A stretch of 64,000 nucleotides of DNA, taken from contig NZ_BEWW01000243.1 of the NCBI RefSeq assembly GCF_002933955.1, forward strand, positions 1 through 64,000. Reading direction: 5' to 3'. The stretch is from Prevotella sp. MGM2 (GTDB lineage Bacteria; Bacteroidota; Bacteroidia; Bacteroidales; Bacteroidaceae). Positions 8,691 to 19,243 of the stretch are shown one piece after another. The notes under the pieces were generated by a model. It saw only the letters and a program-made list of their open reading frames with translations. It did no database searches and had not been told where the DNA came from. Both the position numbers and the translations under genes were made by a program. Each line of letters starts with the position of its first letter. Position 1 is the first letter of the stretch.

Positions 8691-11345
8691 TTCCAAAACA
8701 GCGATTTTGGTCATTGCGTCATTTTGCTTCTTGTGCTCCATTTCAACAACTGCTGCAGGAGCATTATTTATAAAACGTTCGTTCGAAAGTTTCTTCTCTA
8801 TTCCAGATAAGAATTTACGAAGATGTTCCAATTCCGCCAATGCTTTTGCCTTTTCAGCTTCTATGTCAATCAAATTGCCTAATGGTATTGCATACTCTGT
8901 TGTTTCCACCATAAAAGTGGCAGAGCCATGTGCCTTTTCTGCTATCAGTTCCACACTTTTCACATTTGCCATTTTAATGATGAGAGATGTGTATTCCTTG
9001 TCAGGATTATCGCTGATAACTTGCAGTTCCAAAGTTTCTCTTGGCGATATGTTTTTAGAATTTCTTATCGCACGCACGTTGGACACAATACTCTTCACAC
9101 GAGTCATTTGTACAATCAAACCAGTATCACCCTCAATTGGCATAGCAATATTCTGTGGACTGACCATCAGACTTTCGCCATTCTCGCGTTCACCAAGATG
9201 TTGCCACAATTCTTCGGTGATGAAAGGCATGAACGGATGAAGCAGGTGAAGCAAATCATTAAAGCATGCAAGTACTTCATTGTAGGTTTGACGATCAATA
9301 GGTTGGCCGTATGCAGGTTTAACCATTTCAAGCAACCAACTCGAAAATTCATCCCAAAAGAGACGATAAACCTCCATGAGCGCTTCCGACAGACGATATT
9401 TGGAAAAGAGATCACTTATTTCATCTGCGCTACGGCGCAGTTCTGCCTTGAACCAATCAAGGGCCTGCCGTGATGTTTCCGGCATTTCTCCATCGGCTAT
9501 CGTCCATCCCTGCACGAGACGAAACGCATTCCAAATTTTGTTGCAGAAGTTACGGCCTTGTTCACAAAGCGACTCATCAAAAAGAATATCATTACCGGCG
9601 GGAGCTGAAAGCATCATTCCCATACGTACACCGTCAGCACCGAATTTATCAATAAGTTCAAGGGGATCCGGTGAGTTGCCTAAGGATTTAGACATTTTAC
9701 GTCCCAATTTGTCACGAACGATACCTGTAAAATAAACATTCTTGAAAGGCATTTTTCCAGTATACTCATAACCGGCCATAATCATTCGCGCCACCCAAAA
9801 GAAAATGATGTCAGGACCTGTCACCAAATCGCTGGTAGGGTAGTAGTATTTAAATTCTTCATTATCAGGATTATTAATACCTTTGAATAGCGAAATGGGC
9901 CAAAGCCATGAAGAGAACCAAGTGTCGAGTGCATCTTCATCCTGGCGTAGATCGGCAATGTTCAACGATGGATCTTTACTTTTCTCACGGGCTAAAGCTA
10001 AGGCTTCTTCTGGAGTTTCTGCGACAACGAATCCGCCAGTAGGCAGGTAATATGCCGGAATGCGGTGTCCCCACCACAGCTGACGGGAAATGCACCAGTC
10101 TTTTATATTTTCCAGCCAATGGCGGTAAGTATTTTTATATTTTGCCGGATAGAATTTAATGTCATCGTTCATGACTGGCGACAAAGCCAAATCGGCAAAA
10201 TGCTGCATTTTCAGGAACCATTGCATGGAGAGTTTCGGTTCGATAGGTACTCCTGTACGTTCCGAACAACCGATTTTATTGTCATAATCTTCTATTTTCT
10301 CCATGAGACCTGCATTCTGCAGATCCAAAGCTATTCGTTTCCGAACGTCAAAGCGGTCTTGTCCTACATAAAGCCCTGCGGCCTCAGATAGTGTCGCATC
10401 ATCATTGAAAATATCAATTGCTTCAAGATTATATTTTTCGCCCAGCATATAGTCATTCACATCGTGAGCTGGAGTCACCTTGAGACAACCTGTACCGAAT
10501 TCAATATCTACATAGTCATCCTCAATAACAGGAATGACACGGCCAACCAAAGGCACAATCACACTTTTGCCGGACAGCCATCGGTTTTTAGGGTCATTAG
10601 GATTGATACACATGGCAACATCGCCCATAATTGTTTCGGGGCGTGTGGTCGCAACCACAGCATATCTGCCTTTTTCATCGCAATGAATAATTTCTCCTTC
10701 CTCTCCGGTAGCACCGTTACCATCGTCTTCTGCCACATAATATTTCATGTAGTAAAGTTTCGTGTGCTCTTCCTTGTATACGACCTCTTCGTCCGACAGT
10801 GCCGTTTGAGCCTTAGGATCCCAATTGACCATGCGTACGCCGCGATAAATCAAACCTTTATTATATAGGTCAACAAAGACCTTGATAACACTGGAAGAAC
10901 GTTCTTCGTCCATCGTAAAACCTGTACGGTCCCAGTCACACGAAGCACCAATACGACGCAGTTGCTTCAGAATAATACCGCCATGTTCATCGGTCCATTC
11001 CCAGGCATGCTTCAGAAACTCATCACGTGACAAGTCACTTTTCTTGATACCTTGTTTTGCTAAACGATTCACTACCTTAGCTTCTGTAGCTATGGAAGCA
11101 TGGTCGGTGCCCGGTACCCAGCAGGCATTTTTACCTTCCATACGGGCACGGCGAACAAGAATATCCTGTATAGTTTCATTGAGCATGTGTCCCATGTGCA
11201 ACACACCCGTAACATTGGGAGGAGGAATCACCACGGTGTAAGGTTCACGCCCGTCAGGCTTTGAACTGAAAAGGCGATTGTCCAGCCAATACTGGTACCA
11301 TTTGCTTTCTACTTCTTCCGGATTGTATTTGTTTGCTATTTCCAT
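8670..11345 (-). CDS. valS: valyl-tRNA synthetase
   Basis: Class I synthetase that charges tRNA-Val in the cytosol. The 891-residue protein has the HIGH-type motif HMGH (50-53, in [12 protein letters not shown]), a CP1 editing insert (with [12 protein letters not shown]), the KMSKS motif at 550-554, the anticodon-binding domain and a C-terminal coiled coil (about 825-891) typical of ValRS. Length is normal. It is monocistronic by position, facing a 650 bp gap, with a possible -7 element at 11460-11467 and a strong terminator overlapping its 3' end. Confidence 0.98.
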   Translation of the reverse strand: MEIANKYNPEEVESKWYQYWLDNRLFSSKPDGREPYTVVIPPPNVTGVLHMGHMLNETIQDILVRRARMEGKNACWVPGTDHASIATEAKVVNRLAKQGIKKSDLSRDEFLKHAWEWTDEHGGIILKQLRRIGASCDWDRTGFTMDEERSSSVIKVFVDLYNKGLIYRGVRMVNWDPKAQTALSDEEVVYKEEHTKLYYMKYYVAEDDGNGATGEEGEIIHCDEKGRYAVVATTRPETIMGDVAMCINPNDPKNRWLSGKSVIVPLVGRVIPVIEDDYVDIEFGTGCLKVTPAHDVNDYMLGEKYNLEAIDIFNDDATLSEAAGLYVGQDRFDVRKRIALDLQNAGLMEKIEDYDNKIGCSERTGVPIEPKLSMQWFLKMQHFADLALSPVMNDDIKFYPAKYKNTYRHWLENIKDWCISRQLWWGHRIPAYYLPTGGFVVAETPEEALALAREKSKDPSLNIADLRQDEDALDTWFSSWLWPISLFKGINNPDNEEFKYYYPTSDLVTGPDIIFFWVARMIMAGYEYTGKMPFKNVYFTGIVRDKLGRKMSKSLGNSPDPLELIDKFGADGVRMGMMLSAPAGNDILFDESLCEQGRNFCNKIWNAFRLVQGWTIADGEMPETSRQALDWFKAELRRSADEISDLFSKYRLSEALMEVYRLFWDEFSSWLLEMVKPAYGQPIDRQTYNEVLACFNDLLHLLHPFMPFITEELWQHLGERENGESLMVSPQNIAMPIEGDTGLIVQMTRVKSIVSNVRAIRNSKNISPRETLELQVISDNPDKEYTSLIIKMANVKSVELIAEKAHGSATFMVETTEYAIPLGNLIDIEAEKAKALAELEHLRKFLSGIEKKLSNERFINNAPAAVVEMEHKKQNDAMTKIAVLEETLKMY

Positions 11346-11459
11346 TATGTATAAAAGTGATTTTTACTTTTGAGAATAATGATTTATGAATTGATCAGTT
11401 CAAATCCCCCTTTGAAGTTTACGACATCAAAATGAATAGGAACAAGAATACAGACTTTG

Positions 11460-11467
11460 CAAAGTTA
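11460..11467 (-). promoter_or_regulatory. putative -7 element of valS
   Basis: TAACTTTG on the reverse strand matches the Bacteroidetes -7 consensus and lies about 115 nt upstream of the valS start. No convincing -33 TTTG at the right distance was seen, so this is a weak call. Confidence 0.4.
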
Positions 11468-11550
11468 ACGATTTATTGTTTAAAAATATTATTTTATTCA
11501 ACTTATTAATTGCAAAGATGTCCAGACAGGGCGTTTTATGGTCAATTGAC

Positions 11551-11820
11551 ATTTTAACACTATTTGCTTTTAGCCGAAAAAAATCGTATATTTGCAATGG
11601 CGAAGCGGACTGTTAACAAAAACTGTTCGCTTTTGTTGTCTTTAACGGCAATACAGAGATATTTTCCATAGAAAAAGTCCGTATTATAATTTAAATTCGC
11701 CGTATTGCTGTTAAAATTCCAAGTAATCTTTTTCTTTCCGAACTTCTTCCAACTCTTTTTATATGGTTTATGAATATGTAAATGCTCATTGGAAATGTAA
11801 CAGAAAGTTAAATATGTTAA
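11551..11820 (+). repeat. dispersed promoter-hairpin element, copy A
   Basis: First of seven copies. It begins TTTTAACACTATTTGC, with TTTG at 11563-11566, a 20 nt spacer and TATATTTG at 11587-11594. An imperfect hairpin follows at 11603-11632 and ends in CGCTTTTG. Then come two tandem CCGTATT-type units (about 11680-11725) ending in CCAAGTA, and the terminal block GAAATGTAACAGAAAGTTAA to 11820. It fills much of the 650 bp gap between divergent valS and pgk; the rest of that gap holds the promoters of those genes. Confidence 0.85.
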
Positions 11821-11928
11821 ACTTCAACACCCCATCGTAATTATTTATATTCTCTACATTCTATTGAACAACATCGGTCCATTGATTTTTTCTGTTTTCA
11901 TGACATCTCATGTGAACAAGTTTTTTCG

Positions 11929-11936
11929 TATATTTG
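11929..11936 (+). promoter_or_regulatory. -7 promoter element of pgk
   Basis: TATATTTG is a perfect TAnnTTTG match, preceded by a T-rich stretch and about 60 nt upstream of the pgk ATG. It lies outside repeat copy A, so pgk has its own promoter. Confidence 0.6.
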
Positions 11937-11996
11937 CGGTGCCATAATGGCACTGGTAATAAACTCACTTAAAAACAATAAAATAACAACGCGATT

Positions 11997-13244
11997 ATGA
12001 CTATCGACACTTGCAACTTCGAAGGTAAGAAAGTAATTGTCCGTGTGGACTTTAATGTTCCTCTTGACGAGAACGGAAAAATCACTGATGACACCCGTAT
12101 TCGAGGTGCTCTGCCCACTTTGAAAAAAATACTCGCTGACGGCGGATCACTCATCATCATGAGCCACATGGGTAAACCCAAAGGTAAGGTTAATCCTAAA
12201 TTCTCTCTCGGTCAGATTACCGAAGCTGTTGGAGAGCATTTGGGTGTGACCGTTCAGTTTGCTCCCGATTGCGCAAAAGCCGCCGAAGCTGCCGCTGCTC
12301 TCAAACCGGGCGAAGTCCTTCTGCTTGAAAATCTTCGCTTCTATCCGGAAGAAGAAGGCAAGCCTGTGGGCATAGATAAGGCTGATCCCGCTTACGAAGA
12401 GGCAAAGAATGCCATGAAAGCCAGCCAAAAAGAATTTGCCAAGACTTTGGCTTCTTATGCAGACATCTACGTTAATGATGCCTTTGGTACGGCTCACCGC
12501 AAACATGCTTCAACTGCTGTTATTGCAGACTCTTTTGATGCCGACCACAAAATGCTTGGTTATCTCATGGAGAAAGAGGTGCAGGCCGTTGATAATATCC
12601 TGAGCAACATTAAACGCCCATTTACTGCCATCATGGGTGGTTCAAAGGTTTCCACTAAAATTGGCATCATTGAAAACCTGATGGACAAGGTTGATAATCT
12701 TATCCTTTGCGGCGGTATGACTTATACATTTGCAAAAGCACAGGGCGGTCATGTCGGTCTTTCGATCTGTGAAGACGACAAACTTGACCTGGCACTTGAC
12801 ATTATAGCCAAAGCTAAGGCCAAAGGCGTTAAATTGGTGCTCGGAGTTGACTGCATTGCAGCCGATTCGTTCTCAAATGAGGCCAATACTCAGGTTGTGC
12901 CTTCCGGTGAAATTCCTGAAGGCTGGGAAGGTTTGGACGCTGGCCCTGAAACCCGCAAACTTTTTGCTGATGCCATTGAGGGCGCCAAAACCATACTTTG
13001 GAATGGTCCTGCCGGTGTTTTTGAATTCGACAACTTTACAGGTGGTTCCCGTGCAATTGCCGATGCCATAGCCAAAGCTACGGCAGAAGGAGCCTTCTCA
13101 CTCATCGGAGGTGGTGATTCAGTTGCATGTATCAACAAATTCGGTATGGCTGATCAAGTTTCCTATATTTCGACTGGTGGCGGTGCTCTGCTAGAAGCTA
13201 TCGAAGGTAAGATTCTTCCTGGTATAGCAGCCATTAAAGGCTAA
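11997..13244 (+). CDS. pgk: phosphoglycerate kinase
   Basis: Transfers the acyl phosphate of 1,3-bisphosphoglycerate to ADP in glycolysis (cytosol). The 415-residue protein has the N-domain signature [12 protein letters not shown] (about 11-22), the substrate-binding arginine regions, [12 protein letters not shown] in the hinge region, and the C-terminal nucleotide-binding GGGDSVACI. Length is within the family range of about 395-420. GC content and codon use are higher than in the flanking lipoprotein gene, as expected for a highly expressed gene. A hairpin terminator follows. Confidence 0.98.
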   Translation: MTIDTCNFEGKKVIVRVDFNVPLDENGKITDDTRIRGALPTLKKILADGGSLIIMSHMGKPKGKVNPKFSLGQITEAVGEHLGVTVQFAPDCAKAAEAAAALKPGEVLLLENLRFYPEEEGKPVGIDKADPAYEEAKNAMKASQKEFAKTLASYADIYVNDAFGTAHRKHASTAVIADSFDADHKMLGYLMEKEVQAVDNILSNIKRPFTAIMGGSKVSTKIGIIENLMDKVDNLILCGGMTYTFAKAQGGHVGLSICEDDKLDLALDIIAKAKAKGVKLVLGVDCIAADSFSNEANTQVVPSGEIPEGWEGLDAGPETRKLFADAIEGAKTILWNGPAGVFEFDNFTGGSRAIADAIAKATAEGAFSLIGGGDSVACINKFGMADQVSYISTGGGALLEAIEGKILPGIAAIKG

Positions 13245-13272
13245 TTAAGCCCCTGTATAATTGACATTAATA

Positions 13273-13333
13273 AAATGTGGAATGTGGAAAAGCCATCCTG
13301 TCAATGACAATTGGCTTCCTGCATTTCACATTT
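13273..13333 (+). terminator. pgk terminator
   Basis: A long imperfect stem: AAATGTGGAATGTGG..AGCCA pairs with TGGCTTCCTGCATTTCACAT, using G-U wobbles. It is followed by a T-rich stretch (TTTATGATTTTTCC). Confidence 0.6.
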
Positions 13334-13358
13334 ATGATTTTTCCTTATTTATGCATCC

Positions 13359-14246
13359 ATGAAATCAGTTCTCTTGCTTGTTACTATTTGGAGCGGACTG
13401 CTTGTTGCCTGTTCGCCTGAAAGAAAAGCCGAACCAATGCCTGCCCGAACAAAAACTACAGTTGTAACCGACAGCCAGACACTAGTTTTAGCCGTTCAGC
13501 CTACGATTGACTGCCTGCCACTTTATTATGCTGCAGAAAAAGGACTTTTCAAAAAGGTTGGGGCGAGAGTCTTCCTAAAAAGCTACAATTCACAGGCCGA
13601 CTGCGATACTGCTTATATAAACAAGTCCACAGATGGTGGCGTAACTGATTTAGTTCGTTTGTGTTATCATAGAAATCGTGGAGAAAAACTAGAAGTCATA
13701 TCTGGTACTGACAACGAATGGGCTGTTGTGGTAAGTGGAAAATTGCGCATACGTAATCTGACAGCTCTAAAAAAACACAGTATTGCTATTTCTCGTTTTT
13801 CAGCAGCACATTACTTATTGACAGATTTATTGAAAGATGAGAAAATAACCCCAACAGATATCTTACCTGTGCAAATCAATGATTACAAACTACGTACAGA
13901 AATGCTAGATGAAAATCAGATTGATGCAGCTATATTATCTGAACCTTATGTGGCTTTAGCCAAAAGTAAAGGACATCATATATTAATAAACAAGTTTTAT
14001 TCTCTTAATTTAGGATGTATAGTTTTACGTAAGGAATCAGTAAGCAATAAATTAAAAAACAAGCAAATACCTCTATTTATAAAAGCTTATAACATGGCAG
14101 CGGATAGCATTAATAAATTAGGAAAAAATAAAATATCCGACATACTTTCTATTCGCTACCAATTGCCCGAAAAAGCTATTGACAGCCTGAAGTTACCACA
14201 CTATCGTCATGCCTCAATTCCGGAAAGAATAGATTATTGTTTGTAA
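13359..14246 (+). CDS. NMT1/THI5-like substrate-binding lipoprotein
   Basis: A 295-residue lipoprotein (lipobox LLVAC, cysteine 18) with a type-2 periplasmic-binding-protein fold like the NMT1/THI5, nitrate and sulfonate-binding families: AVQPTIDCLPLYYAAEKGLF near the start, a domain crossover around ISRFSAAHYLLTDLL, and AAILSEPYVALAKSKG. Such proteins deliver a small ligand to an ABC importer, but no permease or ATPase gene adjoins it, so the ligand and partner are unknown. It sits between pgk and a TPR gene (63 nt downstream) and may be cotranscribed with the latter. Confidence 0.7.
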   Translation: MKSVLLLVTIWSGLLVACSPERKAEPMPARTKTTVVTDSQTLVLAVQPTIDCLPLYYAAEKGLFKKVGARVFLKSYNSQADCDTAYINKSTDGGVTDLVRLCYHRNRGEKLEVISGTDNEWAVVVSGKLRIRNLTALKKHSIAISRFSAAHYLLTDLLKDEKITPTDILPVQINDYKLRTEMLDENQIDAAILSEPYVALAKSKGHHILINKFYSLNLGCIVLRKESVSNKLKNKQIPLFIKAYNMAADSINKLGKNKISDILSIRYQLPEKAIDSLKLPHYRHASIPERIDYCL

Positions 14247-14309
14247 TTTGTATAAACAGGTATTCAATAGATTTTTCAACATAAATATTAAACAAAAATC
14301 CTATACTGT

Positions 14310-16421
14310 ATGCTCTCGAATTTCGAAATACTTCATGAACAATTGAAGGAACATCTGAAACAGTATCATTTACTAAGTGCGTTGTCTACACTTAAAACGA
14401 TGAGCCAAGGATTGACAATAGCCACTGTCCAAGATGACATAGAAAAATTAGCTGGCGATTACAGAATGATGCTCAATTATATGGGCAAAGGATTTGATGA
14501 TCCGGAACGCCATCACTTATTTGAGGTCTTCATAAGACGCGCTGATGAATTGGCAGATGCTATTTCACGTGAAAATGAATTGGCTGTCGGCACGTCATTA
14601 TATGCACGAACATGGAATACATTACAATTGATGAATGAGCCGCATGACATTTCTTCAATAAATATTTCAGACTGTTCATACAGACAAATCTATGAAGTGT
14701 TTTGGACGTCTAAATTATGGACACAATCTGAAATAGACATTACAAAAAAATGGGTGCAATCTGCAGAAGTTGAACATTTGAAAAAATGCGTTTTGATTAG
14801 TGCGGTAATGATGGCCGTATTACGGCATTTTGATATAAATAAAACACGTTTTCTCTTAGACATTTATTCGAGTGAAGATCTTACTTTACGTGCAAGAGCT
14901 TTGGTTGGGGTTGTCCTTGTGTGTATTATGTGGCCCAAGCGTCTTTTAATGTATGAAGATATTATCGCAAGAATTAGTTTACTAGCAGATGAAGAAAAAT
15001 TTCGCAATCATCTTCAAATAATTCAGACGCAACTGTTTTTAAGTTCAGTAACTCAAAATCTAGAAAAGCAATTACATAATGAAATTCTGCCGGAAATGAT
15101 GAGACAAGCCCAAAATCTGAAGCAGAATGGTAATTTATCTTTTAAAGACGCCGAAGATCTTTCAAAATTACTGGATATCAATCCCCATTGGGAGCAACCA
15201 GGAAATGATGACAATTTTATGCAGAAAATGAAGTCATTAGTAGAGATGCAGCAGCAAGGCGCTGACATCTTTATAGGTACTTTCAAAATGATTAAATCCA
15301 AATATCCTTTTTTCAATGTAGCAGCAAACTGGTTCTGCCCGTTTAGCAAAAAAAATCCGGAAGTTGCCCGATTCTTAGAAAAGAATAAATTGTTTAGCAA
15401 ATTATTGAATAATGAACAGTTATGTAATTCAGACAAATATGCCCTGGCATTTATGTTTGGCGACATGCCTGTTTTTCTTGACAGTATTCAAAATGAAGAA
15501 TTAAACAATGCCCTTGAAAAAGAATTTTCCGGAATAAATCATTTGTCAATGCCGCTGATGGATGATGAAAGAACCCTTCGGATTTATTTACAAGATCTTT
15601 ATCGTTATTTCAAACTTTTTCGTTATAGTGAGAATTCAGAGAACCCTTTTAAGCAAAACCTGCTTCTAACAGAAAACGCGTTGTTAAGTGCAGTTTTGGA
15701 TGATGAAAACACTTTAGGGCAACTTGCTAATTTTGCATTCTCTCAAAAGTCTTACCATTTGTCACGACAACTTTATCTGCGGATGCAGCCATCGGCTATT
15801 ATTCTACAGAAAATAGGCTATAGCTATCAAATTGAGAATCGCTATGAAGAAGCTATATCAGCCTACGAGAAAGCACGAATATTTCATGAAAATGATGAGT
15901 GGACATTAAAGCAGTTGGGAAACTGTTATGGATTTACAAACAACGTACACGCTGCACTTGAGTGTTACCTTCAGCTAGAACTAATTAATCAGGAAGATAC
16001 TGACGTTTTATTACATTTAGCTGAATGTTTTTTGCAACTGAATGATCCAAAATCTGCTTTTCAAAAACTATATAAAGCAGATTATTTATCAGAAAATAAC
16101 GATGATGTTCTTCGCGGTTTAGCCTGGTGTTCCTTACTTGATGGAATGCCTGAACAAGCTATGGCGTATTACCAACGTTTACTGGCTAAATCTCCATTAC
16201 CAACAGATTATCTCAATGCAGGTCATGCAGCATGGATATCCGGAGATTTACCATCTGCTATCAACCGGTATGCCACCTATCTGAGACAACATGAGAAAAC
16301 AGAAGATCTTTCTATGATTCTAGCTAAAGACAACACTCTCTTTTACAAATACAATCTCGTTAAAATAGATTTTTGCCTGATGCAGGATTTAGTGAATTAT
16401 GAACTTGGAATAGCTGAATAA
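14310..16421 (+). CDS. TPR-repeat protein of unknown function
   Basis: A 703-residue protein with no signal peptide and no clear membrane segment, probably cytosolic. The N-terminal two thirds are alpha-helical without a recognised enzyme motif. The C-terminal part (about 495-690) holds about five tetratricopeptide units, for example IGYSYQIENRYEEAISAYEK, LGNCYGFTNNVHAALECYLQ and LAECFLQLNDPKSAFQKLYK. TPRs form protein-protein scaffolds. It lies downstream of the orphan binding lipoprotein; the two may form a transcription unit. No specific role can be assigned. Confidence 0.75.
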   Translation: MLSNFEILHEQLKEHLKQYHLLSALSTLKTMSQGLTIATVQDDIEKLAGDYRMMLNYMGKGFDDPERHHLFEVFIRRADELADAISRENELAVGTSLYARTWNTLQLMNEPHDISSINISDCSYRQIYEVFWTSKLWTQSEIDITKKWVQSAEVEHLKKCVLISAVMMAVLRHFDINKTRFLLDIYSSEDLTLRARALVGVVLVCIMWPKRLLMYEDIIARISLLADEEKFRNHLQIIQTQLFLSSVTQNLEKQLHNEILPEMMRQAQNLKQNGNLSFKDAEDLSKLLDINPHWEQPGNDDNFMQKMKSLVEMQQQGADIFIGTFKMIKSKYPFFNVAANWFCPFSKKNPEVARFLEKNKLFSKLLNNEQLCNSDKYALAFMFGDMPVFLDSIQNEELNNALEKEFSGINHLSMPLMDDERTLRIYLQDLYRYFKLFRYSENSENPFKQNLLLTENALLSAVLDDENTLGQLANFAFSQKSYHLSRQLYLRMQPSAIILQKIGYSYQIENRYEEAISAYEKARIFHENDEWTLKQLGNCYGFTNNVHAALECYLQLELINQEDTDVLLHLAECFLQLNDPKSAFQKLYKADYLSENNDDVLRGLAWCSLLDGMPEQAMAYYQRLLAKSPLPTDYLNAGHAAWISGDLPSAINRYATYLRQHEKTEDLSMILAKDNTLFYKYNLVKIDFCLMQDLVNYELGIAE

Positions 16422-16554
16422 CAAAAGAATAACACATCTCCTTATCAGTTACAAATTTAAGTTAGTCCGAACTCTATTGATTATATTGATGAACATAATT
16501 ATTTATGTAATCTTATAAAATCAAGGTTTTTCGGTTTGTATGGAAAAGTTTTTG

Positions 16555-16562
16555 TAATTTTG
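16555..16562 (+). promoter_or_regulatory. -7 promoter element of pfp
   Basis: TAATTTTG fits TAnnTTTG and lies 45 nt upstream of the pfp ATG. The nearest TTTG (16535-16538) is only 16 nt away, shorter than usual, so the -33 assignment is doubtful. Confidence 0.5.
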
Positions 16563-16606
16563 CGCAAAGGATTTATCATTTATTACAACAATATTAGAAT
16601 TTCTTT

Positions 16607-18247
16607 ATGGAAAAAAGCGCATTACAGATTGCCCGTTCTGCCTATCAGCCCAAATTACCGTTGGGATTGCGTGGCAATGTAAGTATCAAAGAAGGCGAAC
16701 CCACACAAAGCGTAGGTAATCAGGAAGAAATCAAAACTCTCTTCCCCAACACTTACGGTATGCCTCTCGTTGAGTTTGTACCTTCAGAAGAGAAACGTAC
16801 ATATGAGCCAATGAATATCGGTATTATTCTTTCTGGCGGTCAGGCTCCTGGTGGTCATAATGTTATCTGCGGTCTTTTTGACGAATTGAAAAAGCAGTGT
16901 CCTGAAAACAAACTTTACGGTTTCCTCATGGGACCTGGCGGTTTGGTTGACCATAAATATATTGAAATCACAGCTGAGATCATAGATGAATATCGTAATA
17001 CTGGCGGTTTTGATATGATTGGTTCCGGCCGTACGAAATTGGAAAAGGAAGAACAATTTGAGAGTGGCTTAAAAGTTATTCGTGAATTGGATATAAAAGC
17101 TATCGTCATTATTGGCGGTGACGACTCCAACACTAATGCTTGTGTACTTGCAGAATATTACGCTGCCAAACAATATGGCGTTCAGGTTATCGGATGTCCC
17201 AAAACGATTGACGGTGACTTGAAGAATGAACAAATCGAAACAAGTTTTGGTTTCGATACAGCCTGTAAGACCTATGCAGAAGTAATAGGCAATATCCAGC
17301 GTGATGCTAATTCTGCCCGTAAATATTGGCACTTTATAAAATTGATGGGACGTTCCGCAAGCCATATCGCTTTGGAATGTGCATTGCAATGTCAGCCCAA
17401 TATATGCATCATAAGTGAAGAGGTTGAAGAAAAGAATATGACTCTCGACGATATTGTAACATATATCGCTGAGGTCGTAGCCAAACGTGCCGCATCAGGT
17501 AATAACTTTGGTACCGTACTTATTCCGGAAGGTCTTATAGAATTTATTCCGGCTATGAAAAAGTTGATTGCCGAACTTAACGACTTACTTGCAACTTCTG
17601 AAGCAGCCAGTGTGGAAGCAGACAACCAACGCAATTGGATCATGGGCAAACTCTCTGCAGAGAATGCTGCTATCTATGCAAGCCTGCCGGAAGGTGTAGC
17701 CAAACAACTTACAATGGAACGTGATCCGCACGGTAATGTACAAGTTTCGCTCATCGAAACAGAAAAACTGCTATCAGAAATGGTGGCAAAGAAATTACAG
17801 GAATGGAAAGTGAATGGCAATTTTGACGGTAAATTCGCTGCGCAGCATCATTTCTTCGGTTATGAAGGCCGTTGCGCTGCTCCGTCTAACTATGATGCTG
17901 ACTATTGCTATGCTCTTGGTACGAGTGCCGCACAACTTGTAGCTAATGGAAAGACTGGTTATATGGCCATCGTTAAAAACACGACTGCTCCTGCGGAACA
18001 ATGGATTGCCGGTGGTGTGCCTATCACGATGATGATGAATATGGAACGTCGTCATGGCGAAATGAAACCCGTTATTAAGAAAGCATTGGTACGTCTTGAC
18101 GATGCACCTTTCCAGACTTTTGTGGCAAATCGTGAGGAATGGGCGGAAAAAACTTGTTTTGTATATCCTGGTCCTATCCAATACTTTGGCCCGACTGAGG
18201 TTTGCGACCAATGTACCATAACGCTTAAACTTGAGCAAAATAAGTAA
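16607..18247 (+). CDS. pfp: diphosphate-dependent 6-phosphofructokinase
   Basis: Phosphorylates fructose 6-phosphate with pyrophosphate instead of ATP, reversibly, in the cytosol. The 546-residue long form has the N-terminal nucleotide/PPi loop LSGGQAPGGHN, GGDDSN at 170-175 (Asp in the position that is Gly in ATP enzymes, the PPi-type hallmark), the catalytic PKTIDGD at 198-204, and MGRSASHIALEC for sugar-phosphate binding. Its promoter element is at 16555-16562, and it ends in a strong hairpin (18272-18338) that overlaps the approach to the GH25 gene. Confidence 0.95.
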   Translation: MEKSALQIARSAYQPKLPLGLRGNVSIKEGEPTQSVGNQEEIKTLFPNTYGMPLVEFVPSEEKRTYEPMNIGIILSGGQAPGGHNVICGLFDELKKQCPENKLYGFLMGPGGLVDHKYIEITAEIIDEYRNTGGFDMIGSGRTKLEKEEQFESGLKVIRELDIKAIVIIGGDDSNTNACVLAEYYAAKQYGVQVIGCPKTIDGDLKNEQIETSFGFDTACKTYAEVIGNIQRDANSARKYWHFIKLMGRSASHIALECALQCQPNICIISEEVEEKNMTLDDIVTYIAEVVAKRAASGNNFGTVLIPEGLIEFIPAMKKLIAELNDLLATSEAASVEADNQRNWIMGKLSAENAAIYASLPEGVAKQLTMERDPHGNVQVSLIETEKLLSEMVAKKLQEWKVNGNFDGKFAAQHHFFGYEGRCAAPSNYDADYCYALGTSAAQLVANGKTGYMAIVKNTTAPAEQWIAGGVPITMMMNMERRHGEMKPVIKKALVRLDDAPFQTFVANREEWAEKTCFVYPGPIQYFGPTEVCDQCTITLKLEQNK

Positions 18248-18271
18248 TATTTACTTAAAGGTATAATAGAC

Positions 18272-18338
18272 ACATTGACAATTAGCAGTTATTTGTTACC
18301 AACACAACATCTAACGAATAATAGCTAATTGTCAATGT
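18272..18338 (+). terminator. pfp terminator
   Basis: ACATTGACAATTAGC (18272-18286) pairs perfectly with GCTAATTGTCAATGT (18324-18338), leaving a loop of about 37 nt. It is followed by TATTGTTTATTT. The GH25 start codon lies 10 nt beyond it. Confidence 0.75.
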
Positions 18339-18348
18339 TATTGTTTAT

Positions 18349-19188
18349 TTGATAATTTTTCTTTTGGCTGCACATAGACAATATAGACGGCGTAAACGGA
18401 GCGGAACATCTTCTGCTATATGGAATTTCCTGACCAAACGAACAACAAAACAAATTCGTTTGACTGGAGGTGCTATTCTTTTGTCAGTGTATGCTTACTT
18501 TTTTTACGTGTACATAGTAGCCCCTTTTACTCAAAGTTGGCGTGGCATTTATGGAGAAACCCACTTACCTGAAGGATACTCCATTCGTGGCATAGATGTG
18601 AGTCACCATCAGGGAGATATAGACTGGAACAAAGTCCGTCGTTCTGAAATAGGCAATACTCCTATAAGTTTTGTTTTTATTAAGGCAACAGAAGGAGAAA
18701 GCTTGGTCGACCCTAAGTTCAAGGAAAATATTTTAAAGGCCCGAGAGGTTGGACTGGCATGCGGAGCCTATCATTATTTTTTACCGGGAGTTGCTGCAGA
18801 AGATCAAGCCCGTAATTTTATCCGTAATGTAAAGCTGCAAGCCGGTGACCTTCCACCAGTATTAGATGTTGAAGTCTTAGGAGATTTAACTAAAGAACAA
18901 CTCAGGGCAGAAACATTGAAGTGGTTGAAAATTATAGAGTTACATTATAAAACCCGCCCAATTCTTTATACTTATTATAAATTCAGAAAGCAATATCTTA
19001 ACTCTATTGTTTTTGACCATTACCCTTATTGGATTGCTCATTATTATGTAGACACCTTACATTACGATGGTGCCTGGAAATTTTGGCAGCATACAGATCG
19101 AGGACGTGTTAAGGGTATCAGAGGTAATGTCGACATCAACACATACAATGGTTCCTTATATGATCTTCAACAACTTATGATTAAGTAA
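18349..19188 (+). CDS. GH25 lysozyme-like muramidase, membrane anchored
   Basis: N-acetylmuramidase family that cleaves the MurNAc-GlcNAc bond of peptidoglycan. The 279-residue protein has a basic N-terminus, one membrane segment (about 42-60) and a GH25 barrel: D83 in GIDVSHHQGDIDW, FVFIKATEG, and the catalytic D173/E175 in LDVEV. The start shown is TTG; no in-frame ATG or GTG exists between the upstream stop (18322-18324) and the transmembrane segment, so a non-ATG start is required. It would be a periplasm- or surface-facing anchored enzyme. The pfp terminator sits directly upstream and the start lies just beyond its T-rich tail; its promoter was not identified. Confidence 0.87.
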   Translation: MIIFLLAAHRQYRRRKRSGTSSAIWNFLTKRTTKQIRLTGGAILLSVYAYFFYVYIVAPFTQSWRGIYGETHLPEGYSIRGIDVSHHQGDIDWNKVRRSEIGNTPISFVFIKATEGESLVDPKFKENILKAREVGLACGAYHYFLPGVAAEDQARNFIRNVKLQAGDLPPVLDVEVLGDLTKEQLRAETLKWLKIIELHYKTRPILYTYYKFRKQYLNSIVFDHYPYWIAHYYVDTLHYDGAWKFWQHTDRGRVKGIRGNVDINTYNGSLYDLQQLMIK

Positions 19189-19243
19189 ATACAACAAGAG
19201 GATATTACCCTAAGAGTGCGTTAAACGGCTGGTATTGCTCAGT

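Noticed and set aside
8707-9240. 177-codon open frame on the forward strand within valS
   Set aside because: It is antisense to conserved valS coding sequence, has no family resemblance and no promoter; a shadow frame.
11396-11420. GTTCAAATCCCCC stretch resembling a tRNA T-arm
   Set aside because: No acceptor, D or anticodon arms can be folded around it.
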